DNA of 64,000 nt from Trichostrongylus colubriformis (GCA_963978905.1 OZ022261.1:30749686-30813685), one strand, 5' to 3'. Positions 22,501 through 37,500 are shown, counted from the stretch's first letter. Made by a program: numbers and translations. The notes: a model not told the origin generated them from the letters alone.

Positions 22501-25500
22501 GTTGGGCAGCATTCGTATCATGACCAACGCGGCTCGAGACCGTATGGAGCGTCCTTGCTGTTGAAGTCGTGCGGAAGTCTCGACACCACCTTGCACTGCC
22601 TCGATGGGTTATTGAAATGCTGCTCTTACATTTGTGAAGCAATATATTCTTTCAGTACCACCTAAGTTTTATCCGTATGAGGAAGAGAAACCAGCTACAA
22701 TCATGCCACCTCCGACGACCATCTCTCAACCAGGTTATTACTTTGTTCTACCATTTTTTTATCAATTTCCTATACACCGCGTGGATAGCAAAATATTGTC
22801 AGGAGGTGTTACATCGCAATTCTATTCGGAAGAGAGGTTTTATTTCATGTGACCTCTTCTACCATTGATACGACTCCTGCATGTCATTAAACATTAGAAA
22901 CAGTAATAGCATTAGGTAGAATCCGGCCTCATGCTGAGCGTGTGGAAGGGGTAATCTGGTGTCTGTACCAGTGCGTTTGCTCGAGCTGTTCTTTGTGGTT
23001 AATAAGAAACAATGTTTTGTAAGCGGTCGGACAAAATTAACAATAATTGTGCGCAGTCGTCGCTATGTTGCATGATATCTTCACTGGATTATGACTCACT
23101 ATGAACAACAAAGAACGTTAGGTTTATCTTAAAAATCACTAATTATCATATACTCATCTTGCTCAGCTGAATGATGGAGACCTAGAAAACATGCTACTCT
23201 GTTTTTGGTGAAATCTAGCTGTTTTTCACTCCCGCAACATTTTCTGTGTTGCAGTATTCGTTACTGTTCCCGTAAAAGAAACTGCAAAGGAGAAAGCTAT
23301 GGAACCAGAAATTCGATACCTCACTCCACCGAAGCCAGAAACAGCTGACATTGGTAAGTTGTAAGTCACTAACCAGGGAAAGATTCAAATTCCCATGGAA
23401 CCTTGAAGTGAGACCCAGATGGATCGATAGAGCTCTAACTACTCAACTGTGAAAACTCAATTTGCAAAATGCCATTCTCAAGCGAGTCACGTGGAATCAG
23501 AGTCTGCTTGTTAGGCCTCATTGGAGAGGAGCTTCATCATCAGTACGGGTCAACAACGGGCGCCGATTATAAGTGTTCCGGATTTGTAGGCGCGAAATCG
23601 TGGGTTTGCTCCCTGTCGAGGCGGACTTTTGCATTTTGTGTTTCATTGTCAGTAAGCGCTTTCCTTTCTCTTCTGAACGTTTCCTTGCACAGGCACCTAA
23701 TCGCACCTGTCATTTACACTGCACTGGATTTATAACTCTGACATTACTCATAAGGGTAAGATACCAGGTAGAAGTGGCCATTTGCAATGGGACACATATC
23801 ACTCAATGCGCTTTTGGACATTCAAACCTGTACTTTAATATTGTGCTGTTCCGGAGTCTCATGGTTATCTGAATGTTTAAGAACAATTGCGACTCCAAAA
23901 TATCTATTCAAGAAATTCAAAAGACCCCTCGAAAGTCTCAAAAATTCCTTGAAATGTTTTTGCAATTTTCCGGCGTTTAACGCCTTCTTCAGGCCTGAAA
24001 CTGTGGTGGTTAGCTGATTATATATGACCATTGTATATCTTGACTGCATAGACTAGGTCGCCTACCACTGGATTGTTCTACAAAAGGTATATAGACGACG
24101 TGTTCATTATTGGTTCATCGCCTACAGAACTGGAGAAAACTCCTCTCAATTTAAACTCGCAGGAGCCTTATATTAGATTCACTGTGGAAAAGCCAAATGA
24201 GGAGGGCTACATTCCATACTTAAACACAAAATGCGCATCAATAATGGAAACAAAGAAGTACTGTGGTATAAGAAGCCATAATCAAAGAACATAGTGGTGC
24301 ATGCTAGAAGTTGCCACCCCACATTTATCAAAGCCAACATCGTCGAAAACATTGTAAGAACCAAAGATAAAATAAGTAGCCAAAAATCGGACGGGGTAGA
24401 TTCGGTGGTGGACAATATTTCAAGGGACAACGGTTATACCACAGTGCGACCACTCACACGGAGGTCATACATATTCTTCACCAGATGGAATATCAATGAT
24501 AATGCCGTATATCAATGAAAGAACGGGTCAAGAACTCAGAGCTCCCAATACGATTAATATTCCCCTCCGCCGAATCTTAAACGTATACTCACATATTCAA
24601 GGCTTTACGAGGATAGATGTGGAAGGGATGGGTGCACTTACTGTGATAACCATGAAATGTGCCAGCTCCGGGGAACGGTATATCCAATAGAATGCCAAGG
24701 ATGTGGGCAAAAATACGCTGGAGAAACTAAGAGACCGCTCTACAAACGCGTTGACGAACACTGCAGAGCATTAGTAAATCCATCATCTTATCCCAATAGC
24801 AGTTTCTCCAAACATCGTACAAAGGTACATGCCCATGAAACACCCCCCACAATCAGTACTAAAGTACTGCACCGCTCAATCGACAATTCTTTATTAAGAA
24901 AAACTCTGAAGACCCTTGAAATAAAGCGGTTATCGGCAGAAATAAATAGTAAGGACGAACTACGTGACATTCTTCATACTTCACTTGATCACAGTAATCA
25001 TTCTTGATTACTGCACGATCTTTCTCATATCTAGTGTCGTAACGTTCTAGGCTATTTAAGGGTGCGACAGGGTGAGTTTATCACTTTCCGCACCATTCGT
25101 CTGTGGCAGGGTGGGTCACGCCAAAAATATTTTGAGATGGTGCCGTAAGCAACTATATGATTTATGATTAGCTAACCACCACAGTTTCAGGCCTGAAGAA
25201 GGCATTAAACGCCGAAATATTGCAAAAAACATTTCAAGGAATTCTTGACACTTTTGAGAGTCTTTTGAGTTTTTGAATAAATATTTTGGAGTCGCAATTG
25301 TTCTTAAACATTCGAACCTGTGTTCAATGTCTACCAAACGTTTCTCTGAAGGGAGATATGGACGGTTACCTGAAGAATGGTACTATTACATGGTACGTTC
25401 GGAAGCCCATAACGCGCGAGCCAGTCGTTTTCGTGCGAAATCAGTGATTTCCGGGTACAGGGGCAAGATTTTATCCTACCCGAGAATTTGACCAAATTTC

Positions 25501-28500
25501 GGACAAATTCTTGGTCTATTGGGTGGCAACACATTAAACAAGGAAGAAGTCGCTCCCTTGCCGAGGAAACGCTCTAATTTGACATCTGTTACGTACGTTA
25601 AGTGTGATGGGTGTGCGCAGTAGGTATCTATCTTGTCAAGGTCGCAAGATTTTTTTGTAGAAGAAATTTCAAAGACTATCACTTCACCCTCTCTGACCAC
25701 CCCTAATTTTCCGAAATTAGGCCGAGATGTGTATTTACCTGAAAATTTGCACAGAGGTGTAATTCGACCCCCTGTGCGCGAATATGATAATCTTTTCAAG
25801 CAACAACACCTATTCGTGTGGTATGGAGTCTCTTCGACGTAATATCATTCCCTTGTGAGTAATGTTAGTAGTAATAATTAAAATGGTAGAGTAAATGATA
25901 GATGCGATAGGTAACCAGTACAAGGAAACGTTCAGAAGTGAAACAAAAGCACTTACCAACAATGAAACACAAAATGCAAAAAGGTCCGCCCCAACGGATG
26001 GTACACCCACCTTTTCGCGCCTACAGATACGGAACACTATCAGTCTGCCACCGTGGCCATTGATGACTCTGCGCTAGTCGTGCTGATGACAAAGCGTCCC
26101 GGCTATGAGGCATCACAAGCACACCTTGACCCCTCCTAACTCGCTTCAGAATGGCATTTTGCAGTTTTGCGTTTAGGTTTTCATAGTTATAATGAGTATT
26201 CAGAGCACTATCGATCCATCGGGATCTCAATTCAAAGTCACGTAGGATTCAAACCCTTCCCTGCACATGTACAAGTTTGCCACGCGGTTGTACGATAAGG
26301 TTTATTAGTAGCCCAATCGACCAACGACTTCAATTACGACAGATTCCAGCGACGAATAACGCAGATGAACATGAGTATAAATTATAAGAGGCTCAAGGAA
26401 CTGAAGGTGTAAAACGATTGAGAATTACAAGGAGAAAAATGAGACCCCAGCTTCGGACTTCGACTCGCCTTATTGTACTGTAGGCGCTGACGCCTCGAAG
26501 ATGAATGGGATAGGAGACGTTGAAGCCGGCGTCAGCGCCCCTCACATGCATTACTTGATTGATTTCAAGAAAAAACTTACTGACTAGAAAAGCCGGAGTT
26601 ACTGAAATATAATCGCGATGTCCGCGATACGTGGTAAATGTAGTTTGGAACTCGATCTTACTGCTGATGTCAAATGGCACTGCAATGGCCACTTGAGATT
26701 GGATCATGTACGGTTGCTGCAAGGGAATAAGTTTTCGAAGTCTTTTTTGCCCTTCACCGGATTTAATGCATGGAGCACTCGACCACCACCGTTATGTAGT
26801 AGAGAGTAATAGTCCACTCCACCTTCTGCACTTTGTGTATATGGCAGGAACAACACTTAAGATTTTCCATCAGTTGCAATCCTGGGAATACCCTAAATCG
26901 GGGAACGTGCGTCTAATTGTCACCTGATATCGTTAAGGTGTGAACACGGACCCATTCTCACCATCACTCCGAAAGCGCAAGATGAAGAAAGTCGACAAGG
27001 TTTGTCACTGCTCCCATTATTTTCAACATGAAAATGTGAGTATCGTCATGAAGTGCATGAAAAGCATGGAAGTTGACTGTAGTAGTTATGGTGAACATTC
27101 TGCAGCGTATCCACGCAGATGTGTGAGCAATGGCGACGGGACACTCGAATTGGGCCACAGCGCGCAAATGGCCTTGGTGCTTCCGATGTGAACTGGTTGT
27201 TTGTGATCAGAAGTGACAGCGCGAGGCGGCATCTTCCACCAATTAGAGTGTCCTGTCACCCATCCGCTTTGTTGAAATTATCTCCACGTGTGTATGTACG
27301 TTGTCTTGTAGATAGTATTTTTATTAAATCCACTTCACTATGAGGCAGCTTCTTTCACCTTTTCTTTTATAATCAACGTCACTAAGAGGCCGTTCTTTTC
27401 ATCTGGTCATGGGAATATTTGAACATAGTGGGTCTCATTTCCGAGTACCCTAATTCCTACGGCATAAGTCCAGTTCATTACGTTCTGGCACAGCAATTAT
27501 TAAGTTCTATGAATTGAAATGCACATTGAGCGTGAGGTTGCGAAGCAAAGGTGGCCTTTTTCAACCGTAGCATCGAACTTGACGTTCTTGTTCACAGACC
27601 CGCTGAGAGTGGGATGGAAAGTAGGTGCTAAATATTGAGGAAACCATTGTGAATTATGCAGTTCAGTGCTGAAAACAAGTAGGAATGCAAAAAACCAAAG
27701 AGTATCAGTCATAAATAATTCCATAAGATTAGGTAGAGGTGAGACTACCGCGCGTCGTTCATTCACCATTGCCCAAGGTTGAAGGCGACTTGAGTGACGA
27801 CGTCTCACTGCACATGGAACGTTCTTACAGCGCTGGTAGGCTCCAACAAGATACTTTTTCACAATCCTGTTATGCACATTACGCGCACACCAGGAGGAGG
27901 GGATCGACAACATCGTCATTGGTGATTGAGCTCTGAGCGTGTTGCCTCCGCCCTGTTACATGTAATGAGGCGTAGCGAAACCATCACCATTGCTCGACTA
28001 CCAATGACAATCCATCCGAGCTCCTACTCTCGGCGAGCACGGTATAGGCCTTGTCTAAAGGATATTGAATGAAATGACTTCAGTCGAAAATTCGATTACT
28101 GTTTTCAAGATACTGTGCTTCCGAAAGGTGACTCGCCGTCGGACTTCCCGGTTATCTTCATGAAAAATGAGAAACCCCGCCGACAAAGAAGTCAACCACC
28201 TCCGTCCAACTCAAGAAAAAGGCCTATGTCTATGCTTCCTGAACCCGTTGAAGAGGTAGTGCGAAAGGACCCTCCTCAAGAGAAAACGCCAATGGAACCT
28301 GCTCAAGACGAAGTGCTAAGGAAGCAGGCAACAAGGTAAACAGAGCCATCTGGTATTTATTGGCATAAACATACATCGTTAAACTGCCTTGAATCACATC
28401 GTGCCTTTTAGTAGTGACTAGTCTTTTCCAACTCAACGAATCCCATGAATGAATTGATAATGGGCACTAAAACGCAATATTATACCTTTTGTAATGAACA

Positions 28501-31500
28501 CTTACCTTGAGTTGAGTCCGAGCACTGTCCGGGTTCCAACGTTCCTCCGATTGTTGAAGGATCCGCAAGGGATCTGAAACAAGAGGAAGATGCAGAGAAA
28601 TGAGCATTTTGTAATGAATACTCAAGGTTCGAAGCGATAATCGGCGAAAAACCCCCGATTCAGAAGCGCGATGCTGTGGCGTGTGTTCGCATCACATTCG
28701 CATCAACACACTGATGTTCCGAGTTGTCCGCTGTAGGAGACGGGCCGCGGGCCAACAATAATTGTAGCACCTGACTCCCAGCACAGTGGAGTGGCCATTC
28801 CCAGCTACATTAGCATTCATATAAGTACATCTAGAAACAATATAAAAAAGAACAAAGGAAAGAGTAAAAGAAAAGAACAACTTCATGATAAAAGGATCTT
28901 CTCTTAGCACCATGCTAAGGCGTCAAATTGGCGAGTTTGTGCAATGGCGGCCACTCAAACTCGTCCGAACTACGTCTGTTCTACCGTAGGCCAGAAGTAC
29001 GCCATTCCGGTGTCTTTAAGCACACACCATTGCTGCCTCGCATGGGGCCCAATATTCAGTTTATTCTGCTCTACAAACAGATTGCGTAACCCCTTTTTGT
29101 CGACTCATACCGAGCGCGATAGTAGAAGTACTCGTACAAACAAAAGAAAAGTTGCCTGAAAGAGGGTCCATGTTCGGGTAAATGTGAAATGTACTGGGGG
29201 CGGCGTTCGACACAGCGCCGTCCAATCAAAAGTACCCAGTGGTCCATGACTGCTCCTACTGCGCCTAACCGCTGTACAGCTGTGAGCAAGTCCAGTTCAG
29301 CTCATCCAGTACATTTTAGTGTAAGCTGTGCTTTTGATACTGTTGTAAGTTGAACTGAACTGAAATCTGGCAGAGAGCCTTATATTGGCAGATGTGGCAT
29401 TAGACAAATACATTTCTGATATCTATCCATGATATCGATTGATATCTATCTATGGTATCTATCCATCCAAATGCTTTGCCAACAGAAGGACGTTACAGTC
29501 CCAAGGTGTACCTGTAGTTTTCCGAATTGCCAATAGCATACTTTGTAACTGGTGCATACTATACGAAAAGCGAATAGCACTTTTCGTGATAGGTGCAACA
29601 TAATCAAAGATGATTGAATTGGATCCTTCTCGCCGTTCTTTCATCGCTCTTTCTTCAATTTTTTCTTCTTTATGCGGTATCTTCTATTATATAAACCACT
29701 AACTTTGTGCGTCTGTTTGTCGGTGGGTTTCTCTGTGGGTTTGTCGCTATGTCTGTCCGTGCGCAAGTGAGTAATTGTGGCTAAGAAATGATAGAGCAAA
29801 ACAAACGCTCTAAGAATATATTATAGAATGGTGGATGTTGGACTATCATTGTAAGGCAATGTTATCGTAGTAATATTACATCCTACTTATAAAGGGGTTT
29901 GCCAAAAAAGAGTAATTTTGCTTGCGACTCACTTCCACCAGGCACACAAAACAAAGGGTAACGAAAGAGATAAAAGTGTTGGGGCAAAAATTCCTGAAAT
30001 GTTTCTCCAAAAGCAGGAACAAGCACTGATTCACTACTTTCACCTTCACAAATATATGGAGCCTTCAGTCGGCTCAGTTGGACTTTAGAGCTCCTACGGC
30101 ATCAGGCTCCGACTAAAACAGCAGAGCCAGCTTCTGAGGTGGATCTCCGTGGGAAGCTACTTGAGGACTGATTCTCCGGTTCATGCAAGCCACAGGGCTC
30201 TCACTGCTTGGACAACGTTGCTGTGATCCGAAGTGCCATTTCTCATGCCCAAACCGCTTCCGGCTTGATGGTAGGCACATAGTTCTGGAAACGATCGTCG
30301 GGGACCCGGAGAAATCAGAATGTTCAGGAACACTACTCAGTATGAATCCGCGCAGGTACCCAGGGTGAACTGACCTCAGCAAGGCTTTTAACGAGGGTGA
30401 AAAAATCTTGGATTTTGTCTAGTTGAGGTGACATATCAAGTTCTCCCGGAAGAAGCTCCCGATTCTGCTCGTGCAGGAGGCTGCTACGGAGTTTAGTGAT
30501 AGTGTGAGGTGTGATATTGAATTAGGGAGTGGAAATAGCTCGTCAGAACCTGCTGAAGCTCGACTACTATAGGGTCTAAAGTGGAGGAAAAAAATTACTT
30601 TTTTGGTTCCTCCTGTATAAACACCCATTGTCGTGACCGGTGCGGCTAGCGGTTTGTATCCCTGCAACAGGTTGTTCAAGCACCACCGGACCACGGCAGA
30701 ACGTGGGTATTGGAAGGGTCCGCACTTCATTAGGGTACCTGTCGCACTAGATAATGCTTATTAACGCCAGCGCGGCCCTCCTGAGACCTGAACCCTGAAC
30801 GCTGATAAAAGAGGACTACTAATAAAAATAATGAGGTCTATGCGTGAATATCGCTACACCACAAAATACAAGAGGTATTGCACTAGTTTACTACATAATA
30901 GGAGGAGTCTGTTAAATACATACATAATGAGAACACTATATAACGAGGATAGCAAGAGAGAGATAGATAAAGAAGAAAACAATTACTACAAAGCAACTAT
31001 CATCGAAAGTAATGAACTCATGAGGGACTGGTCGATCTGGAGATGACGAGGGAATCCAGGGAAGGGGAAAAGGTTCACCAGGCTGTCCTTGTCGCAGATC
31101 TTCTTCCTTCGGTGACGTCAGCTTCGTTGGCATCGAAAGGTGTTGACAGACTGACCGCTCAGGACGACGACGGACAGAAACGACTGACTTGACTTGGCGG
31201 GAACCGCGCGGGTCGATAGTTTTCCGCGCTGCACGTGGCTTAGACCGTTTACGGTGGGCGTTGAGCCATGATATTTGAAGGACTGCTCTAGCCCGCACTC
31301 GGTTCCCTACTGGCGCACGCTACAAACCTAGGGAAGGTCGTACGCAAGTTGCGACACCTAATCTGCAGTCTCGACGTCATTCCGCGGTGTGCTGACGTCG
31401 CAGTAGGTGTCGGCACACTGGGGTGGTGTGCAGGTATGCTCGGTTATAGGAGGAGCAGTGCCGTTTGATCTTAACCTATCACACAGTGGGTAGTTGTGTG

Positions 31501-34500
31501 AATGAAAACGACTGCACTCTTTTTCACAACTGATGGTCGGACAGCTATCATATCATGCGTAGAAGGTCGGAAGCGGATGGTGGGCCTCACCACCACATAG
31601 TACACTCTCCGATTTTTTTGACTAATGGGTGGCACCAATGGACATGTGAATAAATGTGGACTCGATAAGCCAGTACCGTGTGACGTGCGAGGTACATGAC
31701 GTAGCCGAAACTGGTCCATCCAAGAAATCAACACCTTTTGATTTCTCAGTATTTATAATACACCAATTAACCAACAGTTTTGGGTAGCCAACCGTAAGCT
31801 GTGTAGATGATTTTTTCATCTCACTACTCAGGAGGATGATCCCATTATATTTGAATCCCAGTTTCCAAAAAGCTCATTCCCATTCACCGTGAAAAAAGTC
31901 AAGTACTTATCTGATGTCCACCTCAAACTAGCGTTTGAGCAGTCCTATCTCAGGATTCGAGTGTTTTACAGGTCCACTCTGAAAGCACAGACGAATCATA
32001 TCAGAGCAACCTCTCCAGATTGATGCACCGAAAAGGAAGGTTTTTACCGAGCTAGTCTCGTAAAAAGTCAACGAAGCTTGTTTTGTACGCGTGAATTCAT
32101 AAGTTTGGCAAACGGTCTTCCATGCGTCAAAGAGAAATTGATTTCATCCACAAAGATCTGAATGCCTTCACGTCTGGAACCTGGATAGAACAAAATTTGC
32201 TAGCTGTAAATTTGTTGAGCTGCTCGAAAAACTATGCAGAGGAAGATTCTTCAGTTTCAGCCCGAAGAAAGTTGGAGGTCGCCGTAATCCATCCCCTCCT
32301 CTGCTTTACGTTGATACCGGTCCTCTAACGTGAGTGGTTTTGATTGTATTTTTATCGATCAGTTCATCATAAACGACCACAGTTCACTATAAACGAAATG
32401 TTCATCCCTCCATATTTCGTGCACGTATCCTTAAAGGCAGTGTTCCGGGAAAAAAAGTGGCGAATATGACGGGCGAGATGATCAGTAATACGACGGTGAA
32501 GGGAAAACGGGAGTAAATGACCAAAAACCCGAAAATAGAACCCCGACTGATTATCGACATGGACGAGCACTCCGTCAACAGGCGGGTGGCCCGGAAGACT
32601 TTGCCATTGGCATGTATCCAGGTAATCAATGCGAAAAACAGCGTGGAAACAATAGAAGAACTTAAAAGGCCTTATCGTTGATGACTGTGAACAAACGAAG
32701 ATAACATGTGAGTATTAATGGAAAAGAAAAGAAGAATAGAAAAGGAAAAGTCGTGAATTCTACGGGTAAGCAGCAAAAATCAAAAACAGGAAAAGATAAT
32801 CAGCTGATTAGAAAAGGGTCTTCGACGCTTTGTTTACGAAAGCGTGACGCAATCGCTGCAGCCGCGCATCGCCTTGGCCCTCCTACCCCAGCCCAATGGG
32901 GAGCTCATCACCAGGAGGCGGGCTGCCCTGAATAAAGGCGGCTCGCCCTGATGAGGCCGCCTACGCCACAGCTCAAGGGAGCGCTTTCCGCGGGGGATTT
33001 CGCGATGCATAGGCCTTTTAGACCCGTAGTTTTCCACTAAATGACTCCTTTTGGGGTTCCTTATCATCCACATTACCCCTAACACTCTCTTTAAGAACAC
33101 ACCACGATGAACTTATATGGATTACTGACCAAAAATGAAATTATGAGTGCAAGTGAAAAGAAATGCTGAAACTTTTGGACATTGACCCGACCACCCCTAA
33201 CCGTGCTTGATTTTCGTCGTTACGAGCGGAAGCGTGCGACGAAGGATCTGGACAATAGAGACGCAAGAGACGACGTGCAGCAACGCGCAGGCCAATCATC
33301 GAAGGGTAGGCGGTGATGGACTCAGGGGCAGAGTACACCGAGAATCGAGGATTCCTCGACAGGGAGGGTCATATCTTCAGAGGTCAGCGATAAGCACTAA
33401 AATCAAAATTCTCGATAAGCAGATGAGAAGCAAAGGGTATTTCATCGCAAGTCCGTGTGAAAAATGTAAAATGAATATAAAACTCATTGCAACCATGCAA
33501 ACCGGCAACAGTTACTAGTCTTGTAGAGGTCAAGAAAAGAGAGGGGTCCTATTTGGTGGCTGTGGAGGGGGGTGGGGGGGGGCAACGTACTGAAGTGGCT
33601 GTTTTCCTCGACACCTGGGAGTGCCCTGCTCAGGTTGGGGGGGGGGGGGTGGACATGGACGCACTATGACAACTCATGACCATTCCTTTTCGTCCTGCGT
33701 AATGTGCTGATACTCGTAAACGCGGACCGCTCCATCTGTTTGCTGCAGAAATCGCTTCATAGGTTTGTCATGGAATGTGCATTCAAGAGAAATTCGTACA
33801 CATGAATTTAGACAAGGTCATTCCTGCCCAAGTCTATTCCCGGGCATCTTCTTTATCCCGCATGCTCATTGGATAATTCACCACTGTGCGTCACCAAGTA
33901 CCTCGCTGATTTCGCTATAATTGACCGCGGGTGCCATTAAGACAGGTAAATCGCATTGAAGCGTGCGAGATAATGGCGCGCGCTATGCGCGCCATATTGG
34001 ATGGGTCCTCAAGCGGTTGACGATGCCCTGCGCCTCATTTTAGTGTAACGTAGTGTGATGTGTAATGATCGCTTTGTCAATTACATGCTTCAATTGTACT
34101 TTATATGGTTCTGTTGTTAATTTGGCGTGCGAAAGGAAATCCAATCAATTAATACAGATTCTAGTGCAAATTTTGAAAATTCAATGATTGGATGTGTCTT
34201 TTGATATTGACGCTTATTTACTGACTCATTATCGTCCTTTTTTTTGAAATTTATTCTCGGGTGGGCGTCGGAACACTTCAATTGGCCAGATAACGCGAGG
34301 AGGCACCGGTCGCGCCTATTATTGCTAGCTTGCGGTCAACTAAAGGCGATTAATGACAGGACCAGACCTGCGGCGATGCGATTTCTGTAATACCGTGACC
34401 CAGTAGGAGTGTCATGATGCCTAGTCATTTGTTCAAATTGTGTTTCTCCGTACTTGAAAGTCTTACTAACTTCATTACAGCTCCGTTAGTGCCAAATATT

Positions 34501-37500
34501 GTAGACAAAAGAAGTCCCGCGACGATGTGAAATTCATGGAGCCACGTCGTACACAGAGAAGGCCGGAGGAGCAGCTGCTGATACCGAATTCCCCCACACT
34601 TCCTAGAGGAGCTGTTTCAATGCGACATCCTCGTGGACGAATGGGCGGAGTACGTTTTAGCTTGTACCTTGGTAAAAAAAATACTGAGCAATGTCATCGA
34701 AGCGCAGACGTCACTTCAAAATTGTGCATAAGCAAAAAATAGAGAATGTGTCGTGTACTTTGACACATTGACGAGAATGTCGGTCAACGTTGTCCGACAG
34801 CCATTCTGCCTCATGGAACGATGTCAGGCACTGCTGACCGATAGCACTAAGGGCAAGTCAAACCACTTGAATTCGCGACATTTTTGTTTCAATGTTTATA
34901 TCGAGATTTCGGCATCCTAAAATTTGCTTTGTCTTGTGATCTCCATATTTACAAGATTCTTGCCTCAATTCTATATTGTCAACCAGCATATCGAAGAAAT
35001 CACAAAAGTACACAAAATAATAGATAAAACAATCAGTTACAAAACTCAGCAATCATAAACGGCCCGAAAGTGTTCAAGACAACAAATCCGTTGCATCCGC
35101 CAGTTTTTCATGAATTTCTTTGCCAAATCAGTGGTATCCTGGGAGATATCAAGAAATTCGATTAAACACCATAGGAGTAGAAACATGGTGTATGCCGTTG
35201 GGACAGGAAAACCGCATCGCAGCGAATGGCATGTGACGCGACGGCTTTAGGACCCATCCAACAGGGCTCACACCATCGCGTCTCATGCCGCACGCTGCGA
35301 CGCGATGGTGTGAGCCCTGTTGGATGGGTCCTAAAGCGGTAACGGTACGCCATATTCCCACAATCACTTCAGAACTTAAGTGGTACGCCGCTCTTATCTC
35401 GCACCATTTCCTCGCGTGTCAAACAAGGCCACGCGAATTTTCTGTCCTAATGGCACACAACCATACAGTCAATACCAAAAGTATATGGACACTCGAATTT
35501 TATTTCTACAAAAAGTGTCCAAATACTTCTGGTATTGGGAAAAGTTTTTCCAATAATGAAAAATTTCAAAATTGTCAGCAAGACCCTGCCAGAGATAGTA
35601 TTCCAGGCTTATCGCATGCAAGCAAGCGAACAGTGAATATGGCATATTGCGAGATTGTGTGGTGTTTTCGCAGAACGGATATTTGAAGTATCCACATTCT
35701 TTTAGTACGGTCTGTAGAAACCCCCATTCATATGAAATTTCATTCTTTTGCTTTATGTGATGTCAGACAAAACTAACACTAGATGCTATTCTAGGAAGTG
35801 AATTTTTCTACAGATTCTGTATTAGAGGAGAAGTTAACTATTGCTTGTTAAAATAGAAAATCGTGGTTTACCACGACACGTGGAATGATTTTGGTCACTG
35901 CTGACCGGCACGCGAAAAGACGCGCCTCGTCCAGTACGCTCGTATACTAAAAAGCGCTCGTCGTCACGTTTCAAAAAATCAGCTGAAGGCAACACGTCAA
36001 CCAAATACTGAACACTATATACGCTTTTCCTTAAGAATAACTCAACTATGTAGCCAGCGCATCATTTCCGATTTCCTATATCCTCCCCCAATTGTTATTT
36101 ACGATTATGTCCAATGCTTCAGAATTTCGACAGGTATATTTTAGAATTGTAGCTTTCAGCGAGAATCCAGAGCGTTCTATTCATACTTACTTACGGAATG
36201 GGAGTCAACAATCCGTCTCGGTGAAAAACTCTGGGAATCCGGGATTTCTTTGTCTTTTGTTATACGTTCGTGGGAGTTCCCACGCTGGCCACATCGAATC
36301 TGTCTTATTGCAACATTGCTTAAAACTCCCATAGTCGTTCCAAGTCAATGATGCGCAATTAAAGCACTTCTGTACATTCCTTCTGGGTATGAAGGTTAAG
36401 GTAAAAAATAAATTTTATGCCGTCAATAAACCCTTACTGTGGGCCGCGCATGAGAGCAGAAGGAATTCGATGAAAATAAGGAGTAGCCACGACTAAATAC
36501 GACACACTCGCATATTGTGCCGACTGCTACCACTGCTTTAGATTAGTGTGTGTGTCTGGAGCTCCAAGTTATCAAACTTCCTTATTTACTAATTGCAAGT
36601 TTACTAATCTGTGGATCTGAACCATTCTGAGGATTCTGGTTCATGGGTTGAAAACTATAATTTCTTCATGAATCCATGTATGACTATGCCCCTTTGGCGA
36701 ATACAGCCTTTAGCAACAATCACGTCTGGGGAGTACGGGCCTGGGATGCTTGGCGGAGTCGCGCTCGCTTTTTTTGGCTCTGCACGCTCCGGGAACTGAC
36801 AATCACGCCTCGGTAAAGGTGCAGCCTAGTAGCTGTGAGTCAAACTATTTGACCACGGCGGGAGGTGCACTACCCGAATAATTCCAGAATGTGTCTTTGA
36901 GACCACATTGTGGGCCAAAATTTCCCCCCCCCCCCCCCCGGTGTCTTTGAGCATTGAGATGGTCACGCTGAAGGCTGCCAGGAAGGTGAAAGGGTGGACA
37001 CGATGCGAACAAGAATGATGGGGGCAAGATGATACCCTTCATTTCATGCCATCGCAAATGGTACTGCTAGCTTTGATGAAGTATTTTCCATGGCCTCCAC
37101 AGATCTACGGCACAACGAAGTGGTGCTGTCATCACTGGAAATCGGTTTCGAAAAGTTTTGAGTCTTCAGTCATTCTTTCGCTCAAAAGATGGTCAGGAAT
37201 GGTTTTACCGATCGTGGAATATGGAAGTAGAGAAGCTAAGCAACGAAATATGACCCTGTTCCTGCCACTGAATGGTCTTCGAGGACGTGCTTTTGCGCGC
37301 TCTGCGTCAATGGAAAGATAATGCAGACGGTGAGGCTAGCGTAGCCAGCTTTGCCGCGCCCTCCATGGCACAAACGCACCGAGGTGAGACCGCCATAGTG
37401 GTCCCAGGGTGCACCTTTCCACATGAGTTTCGTTACAAATTATCTTTTCGAAGTTGCCGGTGAGGGAGGGACAACGTTAGTGTCCGGCTGATCCAGTCAC

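Larger units (their letters stand above)
23405..26231 (+). mobile_element. Penelope-like retroelement (GIY-YIG type) with nested inverted flanks
   Basis: The core at about 24050-25010 encodes the end of a Penelope-type reverse transcriptase and the linked GIY-YIG endonuclease. An inner inverted pair flanks it (about 23825-24030 and 25135-25325, sharing GAACAATTGCGACTCCAAAA). An outer pair follows (about 23405-23760 and 25865-26231, sharing GATGGATCGATAG, AAAATGCCATTC and TGTAGGCGCGAAA). The outer arms are clearly more diverged than the inner ones. The element lies in the intron between lectin-gene exons 23255-23353 and 28110-28335. Confidence 0.8.

Noticed and set aside
22109..22596. Antisense frames resembling the end of a non-LTR retrotransposon
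   Set aside because: Only a vague WxxRxxW-like spacing; no RT or endonuclease motif.
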